DNA of 64,000 nt, taken from NCBI GenBank assembly GCA_036429605.1, contig CM071589.1, forward strand, positions 3,658,001-3,722,000. The letters are read 5' to 3'. Under the pieces are notes generated by a model. It was not told the origin of the DNA. It did not search any database and was given only the letters and a program-made list of their open reading frames with translations. Below are positions 59,062 to 64,000 of this stretch, piece by piece. Each line of letters begins with the position of its first letter. Within the stretch, counting starts at the first letter, position 1. Position numbers and translations under genes: made by a program. The stretch is from Cladobotryum mycophilum (Eukaryota; Ascomycota; Sordariomycetes; Hypocreales; Hypocreaceae).

Positions 59062-62000
59062 TTACACACTCCACTCCCCTCCACTGACTAAATGCCTAAA
59101 AGGACCTCCCGCCCGCAAGAGGTCTTCGTAACTTCCTTCTTCTACCTTGACGCCCCCGTCGATCATGATGATGTTGGTAGCGACCTGCATCATGTCCCTG
59201 CTATGTGTGACGAGCACGATGGCCATGTCGCCATCTGCCTGCTTAGATTGTTCAACCAAAGTGGATATCGTTTCGCGAATCATGCTTGAGCACTCCGTAT
59301 CCAGAGCGCTAGTTGGCTCATCCAGGATGAGAAGTTGGGGCTCGCGAACGAGTGCGCGGGCGATGCTCAGGCGCTGGGCTTGTCCGCCGGATAAGGAGAT
59401 GCCTCCCTCACCGACGATGGTGGTGTATCCTCCGGGCAGGGAGATGATGAAGTCGTGAATGCCCGCTGCTTGAGCCGCGGCGTATATGTTGATACTGCTT
59501 CTATAGGGCGACTCTTTGGGAAGGCCGTAAGCAATGTTCTCGGCAATCGTTGCTGGGAAGAGGAACGGTGACTGGGATACGTATGCCATTCTCGAGCGGA
59601 GATGTTGCACATCCAATTGGGAAAACGGCACGTTTGCAAAGCTGAGTTGAGATGAGCCGCCGGGAGCGTAGAGGCCCATGAGCAAAGATATTATAGTCGA
59701 TTTGCCACAGCCTGACGATCCCACAATGGCAGTGCATATCCCAGGTCGGATATCGAACGAGACGCCTCGCAAAACTTGCTCCTCGGGATTTTGCGGATAA
59801 GCAAAAGTTAACCCCCTTGCCATGATAGGAAGTATGCTTTCTATACAAACCTTCCCCTTTGAACTCTCCTCGGGTGGATTTAACGGCAGTTTTGCGTAGG
59901 CTAGGAGTTGGGTCGCAGTCGCTTGAGCCATGGTAAGTTGAGGCATGCTACCGAGGGAATCCGTCGCGTTTCCGATGCTGAACAAGAGCAAATTGACAAC
60001 CTGCAAGACTTCTGTCGTGGTGAAGCCCTGGTTCCTGGATAGCACAGTCGCTGCATAGTAAAACACCAAGGCCGTGAGAGGGTAGCTCATTGACTGGTAC
60101 AGCCCGAACAAGCCGCACGTATAGCCAGCTCTCCTTAGTCCAAACCCCAGCGTCTGCGATGCCAGTTTCCTGTACTTTTTCCCAAAGTGGCTCTCAAGCG
60201 TGAGCGCGCGGACGACTCGAATGTTGACAAGTATTTCGTTTAGCATAGCGCTGGCCTCTTCGGCGCCTTGGTTGCATCTTGTCTCCCACTTGCTGCTCAC
60301 GGCAGTGTAGCCCTTCACGGCGCCTACCACGACGGGCAAGGGAGAGAGCGCGACCAAAGTCAGCTCCCATGAAACGACCATGGCCCAAGTCACGGAAATG
60401 GAGATGATGCATATGACATACCCGACAATGGGAATGAAGCGGCCGACAATATTACGCATCTCCTCCGAGTTCCTCTCAAGGCATTCATTGATGCGGCTGG
60501 CCGAATTTTTCTCCTTGTCGAACCAAGATTTTGGCTGCCTTAATATCCTTCTCATCGCCTCTGCTCGGATCGAGTTCACCCAAGCCTGTCCGGTTCTCTC
60601 CATCATGTAGTGACCAAATGCAGTAGTAAGGCCATCAATAATCGCTGTGATGACAAGAAAGATGGCCCACTTCTTGCCCTCTGCCATCTTATCACCAGAT
60701 GACCACATGGCTCCAAGTAATTTGGCGAAACAGAATGAGAAAACCGGCGTGCCTGCTGCCCCAATTATGCAGATAATCATCCCAAGCACGAAGACTATTC
60801 GGTCAGAACGTGAGAGTGATGGCCATACAGTTCCGAGTGTTGTCCACAAAGTACTACGACGCGGTGTCGGCGGCTTTGGAGCTGGTGCTTCCTCGGAAGG
60901 CGACAGTAGCTCGCGAGTCCGAGCTAACCGGAGTTCAGGAATATTCTCGCGTCTTTCTGCAGCGCCAAATAAGAAATCTGGATCTTCGGTGCAGAACACA
61001 GAGTCGTCCGAATCGTCGGTTTGGAAAGAGTCATCCATCTTGTTGGGAGTATGGCTTTGCTTGTGCTCAGGAGCTGTCGATGGGCGGTCGCCAGCCATGG
61101 TAGATGAAGGTGGTTTCTCCAAAGCAGGCAGAGTTAATTTCCTTAATGACTTGGGTCGCTTCAAAACCGGGGCTTCCCATATTTCAGCCTTTCTCAGTCT
61201 CAGAGCGACAGCCGTGCCAATACCGAGTGAAGGTTGTTGCGACAGTCGATTTCGAATTGTTCTGATTTCATCATTCTCCAACTCGTTAAGAATAAAGCGT
61301 GATGCAAATGAAGCCCAGTCGGGAGTATCGTTAGCAACTGGCGAGGAGGAGTCTGCGGAGGTATCCGGCCATAGGACACGCATGTCAATCGGTGTCAGGG
61401 ATGGCTCGACAGAACTATCCATTGCTGCGTATGGGCCGTCGGCCTGTATCAAGTCTCGCTTAAAGCCCCTTTGAACTAGAGAGGCATCCTCCATCACATA
61501 GACGAAATCGTCATCGTGTATCTGACTAACGTCGTGGGTGATGATAATGGTGGTTTTCTCTCGTCGCCATTCTCGGATCGCATCCATTATCAAGCTCCTA
61601 CTGATCTGATCTAAGCTGCTAGTCACTTCGTCAAGAATAAGGACAGTGGGATCCCTCAGCCGAGCCCGTGCCAGGGCAAGCCTTTGTCTCTGTCCACCAC
61701 TTAGTTTATGGCCGTTGGCTCCGATGGTTGTGTCAAGTCCCTCTGGTAGAGTGTTGAGAGTTAACTGCAGTAACGCAAATTCACAAGCGCTTATGATATC
61801 GTCGCGCGTCGCAATTTCGGCATCCGGGTGCCCAACAGCAATGTTATTGAAGACAGTATCATTGAAAACAATGCTTGATTGTTGAATAAGGGCAATGTGA
61901 GATTGAATCCACCGGGCGTCAAATGTATTTAGCGGATGTCCATCAAACCATATAGTTCCCGTAAGCGGCTCGTAGAATTTCGCAATCAAGTTCCCTATGG

Positions 62001-63395
62001 TACTCTTGCCGGACCCGCTTCTGCCAACGATGAAGGTTGTCTCGCTTGCTGGAAATGAAAATGACGATGTGTTGAGAACTTTCTTTGAGGGATTTGAGGG
62101 GTATGCAAAGCTGACCTGTAGAACACTGTTAGCTATTATCCTGTAGAGAATTATAAAAATGGAGCACATGCATTGGTTAATTCGACATTGCCCACACAAT
62201 ACTCCAGCTTGAGAGAGCCACTTGTCTGGCCTATTGCTGCATCACCAGGGTCTGTCGTGATTAACGACAAGAAGGAACCGGCCGCCATGCCTTTGGACAG
62301 TACCAGCCAGTGAGGAAGAAGAGCTTCGATACCTTGAAATGCAGCTAGTGTTGCGTAAAAGGTTGTCAAGACATGACCGGGTGCCAGGCCCTGATTCACC
62401 AATACGACACCATACCAGAATCCCACCAGGAACAGTGCAATAACCCAGAAGCTGACATAGCCCATTTGAATGGCATTGCATTGAGCTTGCACTAGATACT
62501 GCTTTCCGGCTAACTTGACGGCTTGGTAATATTGCCGTAACTCGTGGTCAAAGCCGTTGAAGACTTTGACAAGATCAATAGCATTGATGGAGGCGGTGGC
62601 GAGTTTTGATGCCGTTTCAAGATTGTGTTTCTGAGCTTGAATAGCCGGTTCTAGGCGTTTTGTTGCAAGAGACATGACGATCATCGAGACGGGGACAGTG
62701 GCGAGGAGTACTAGCGTAAGTTTCCATGAGAAGTAAAAGGCCACACCAAGAGAGGCAATCGATGCCATGGTATCACAAATTAACAATCCCAGCACTTGGG
62801 ATGTTGCTAGCTGAAGTTCTCTTGTTTGTCTATAGAAGCAAGGTTAGTAAAGATCTCTTGGGTGAAAGACAATGTTGACGTACGTCTGGACTCTAACCAG
62901 AAGACTAGAGATGCCTTGGTACAAGGAGTCAAACCAGGCCATCCCCCGTGACAGCAGACTTGAGAAGACATCCTCACGCACTGAGTTAGCCTGCAACTCT
63001 CCGAATACAACCCAGGATGCCAGAAATGCTGAGCTTGCAAGCCAGTTTCCGATACCCAGGCCGACTAATACGAGACACCATTGCGAAACGTTGGTCAGCG
63101 TATCTTTGCCATCCTTTTTTCCATTGCCAAAATCGGCAACAATATCGAAGATCTTGCCCAAGATAATCGCCAGGACTGTCTTGAGAGCAGCGGAAAAGGC
63201 AGAGGAAAGTAGAGCGGCAACAAGGGGGCCGGCATGCTTCTTCTTGGTGAAGGCGAACAGGTGTTTCCAGGATGAGCGGGTTTGATGCTCGGCGGCTTGG
63301 GAGTCGGTCTCGGCGGAGGAAGAGTCAAGGTCAATCATGAAAGACTCTGTTGGCTTTGGCGTGATTACTTCTGTCTTCCCGTCTGAAGCCATCAT
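59062..63395 (-). CDS. full-length ABC-B transporter, Ste6-like
   Basis: Exons are 63395-62884, 62829-62172 and 62115-59062, giving 1,407 residues in the order TMD1-NBD1-TMD2-NBD2. The first intron is GTACGT...CTATAG; the second is GC-AG (AAT|GCATGT...CTACAG). NBD1 has Walker A GRSGSGKST, signature LSGGQRQR, Walker B LILDE and H-loop IITHD. NBD2 has GSSGCGKST, LSGGQAQR, LILDEPTSALD and LVTHS. All ATPase motifs are therefore present; only the NBD1 D-loop context is slightly unusual (DEVTSSLD). The acidic linker between halves (residues ~640-800) is poorly conserved. The general pattern resembles fungal Ste6, the exporter of farnesylated a-factor-type pheromone, but multidrug-type ABC-B pumps look similar, so the substrate is open. 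Plasma-membrane location is inferred. Confidence 0.92.
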
Positions 63396-64000
63396 GGATG
63401 ATTTTTAAGCCTTACCATGAGACAAAAGGGGGACGAAGCGCGTTGCGAAGAAAAAGGGATGATGATAATGATGGCATGACAGTATTCAAAATTTGTTTGC
63501 CTCGAACCCATGATGACTTCGATAAAGGGAGAGACGCTATGGACGTATTGCCCGTTCAGGACAATCTCAAAGCAATCCTGAGGCTGTGGGGAAAGGACCC
63601 TATTCTAGCCCATGCATTGTCACATTGCGGTGGTTGATATTGTTCTCAAGCAGTGGCCACGAGGCCGACCCACAGAGCAGAGCCAAGGCGGAAGCACGAC
63701 ATTTTAAATGAAGGTATCCGACACGGCGGATCGGGTAAAGATTTTGAAAAACTGGGAAGAAAGAGGGATTTCTTCTTTTCCGTTAGAATGTAATTCATCT
63801 TCATCCTCATCCTCATCCTCATCTTGGGGTATTGACACGAGGTGAATAGTTACCCTGTATAGCTGCTGTTGTGCATCATCATGAACAAGTCTGCCTCTGG
63901 CATCTTCCTCAGTCGATAGCTCCACGCTAAAGAGATAGGTCGAATGTCACCGCCGAAGCTGAAACTGATTACGACGGAAGACTCGGATTGATTTAATAGT
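63396..64000. other. right end: upstream region of the ABC transporter
   Basis: This contains the ABC transporter's leader and promoter, then a (CATCCT)n microsatellite at about 63796-63825, which lies inside the possible partial exon described separately. Nothing else is recognised. Confidence 0.45.
63704..63928 (-). CDS. possible last exon of a gene entering from the right edge
   Basis: A frame without its own ATG follows a good acceptor-like CCTATCTCTTTAG and reads VELSTEEDARGRLVHDDAQQ, then QLYRVTIHLVSIPQ, an Asp-Glu repeat encoded by a CATCCT microsatellite, and ends SAVSDTFI with a TAA. The stop upstream of the acceptor in the same frame fits an intron. No family is recognised, and the rest of the gene would lie beyond 64000. 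It may be chance. Confidence 0.25.
   Translation of the reverse strand, partial: SVELSTEEDARGRLVHDDAQQQLYRVTIHLVSIPQDEDEDEDEDELHSNGKEEIPLSSQFFKIFTRSAVSDTFI

Noticed and set aside
1..64000. Transposons, CRISPR-like arrays, rRNA genes or secondary-metabolite core enzymes
   Set aside because: I looked for transposase and reverse-transcriptase motifs, long terminal repeats, regular spaced repeats and large multidomain synthase motifs and saw none.

Overview
This 64 kb window is nuclear DNA of a filamentous ascomycete. The evidence is short spliceosomal introns (about 50-180 nt) with GTAAGT-type donors and CTAAC-type branch sites, CT-rich leaders, wide intergenic spaces and fungus-specific families: a class II hydrophobin, a Zn(II)2Cys6 regulator, an Atg28-like protein, an Emr1/DUF1748 protein, a fungal purine nucleoside permease and an IKS1 kinase. 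The gene set fits Sordariomycetes, most likely Hypocreales. Species cannot be fixed from sequence alone.

Layout. 1-3.9 kb is gene-poor. 3.9-5.7 kb (-) holds an AVT3/4-type vacuolar amino-acid transporter. 5.7-13.3 kb has no supported gene. 13.35-14.95 kb (+) holds a secreted class II hydrophobin carrying a long collagen-like Gly-Pro region whose frame is broken several times. 19.2 kb (+) is a small conserved membrane protein, also frame-broken. 20.4-24.4 kb (+) carries an SDR oxidoreductase followed by a peroxisomal 4-coumarate:CoA ligase-like enzyme ending in SKL. 26.9-27.7 kb (-) is a probable mitochondrial one-pass membrane protein. 28.2-31.5 kb (-) is elongation factor Spt5. 32.0-33.2 kb (+) is a quinone oxidoreductase, also ending in SKL, with a GC-AG intron. 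33.7-35.7 kb (-) is a DCAF7/WDR68-type WD40 protein. 36.9-38.8 kb (+) is an Atg28-like coiled-coil protein. 39.5-40.1 kb (-) is Emr1. 42.6-44.4 kb (+) is pyruvate kinase. 45.5-46.4 kb (-) is a damaged Zn2Cys6 regulator. 46.95-49.3 kb (+) is IKS1 kinase. 49.8-51.1 kb (-) is a purine nucleoside permease with one apparent frameshift. 54.6-58.5 kb (+) is a PMC1-type Ca2+-ATPase. 59.1-63.4 kb (-) is a Ste6-like full ABC-B transporter. A possible partial gene enters at the right edge.

The content is mostly housekeeping: glycolysis, transcription elongation, calcium and amino-acid storage, contact-site and autophagy factors, and peroxisomal metabolism. There is no biosynthetic cluster, CRISPR array, clear transposon or recognisable RNA gene. 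The most unusual features are the hydrophobin with a collagen-like arm, a recurring pattern in which C (or G) runs in four separate genes appear one base short, two GC-AG introns, and a regulator with an in-frame stop inside its zinc cluster. The repeated short-run pattern suggests either systematic homopolymer undercalling in the assembly or real local instability. Raw reads or RNA evidence would decide between these.
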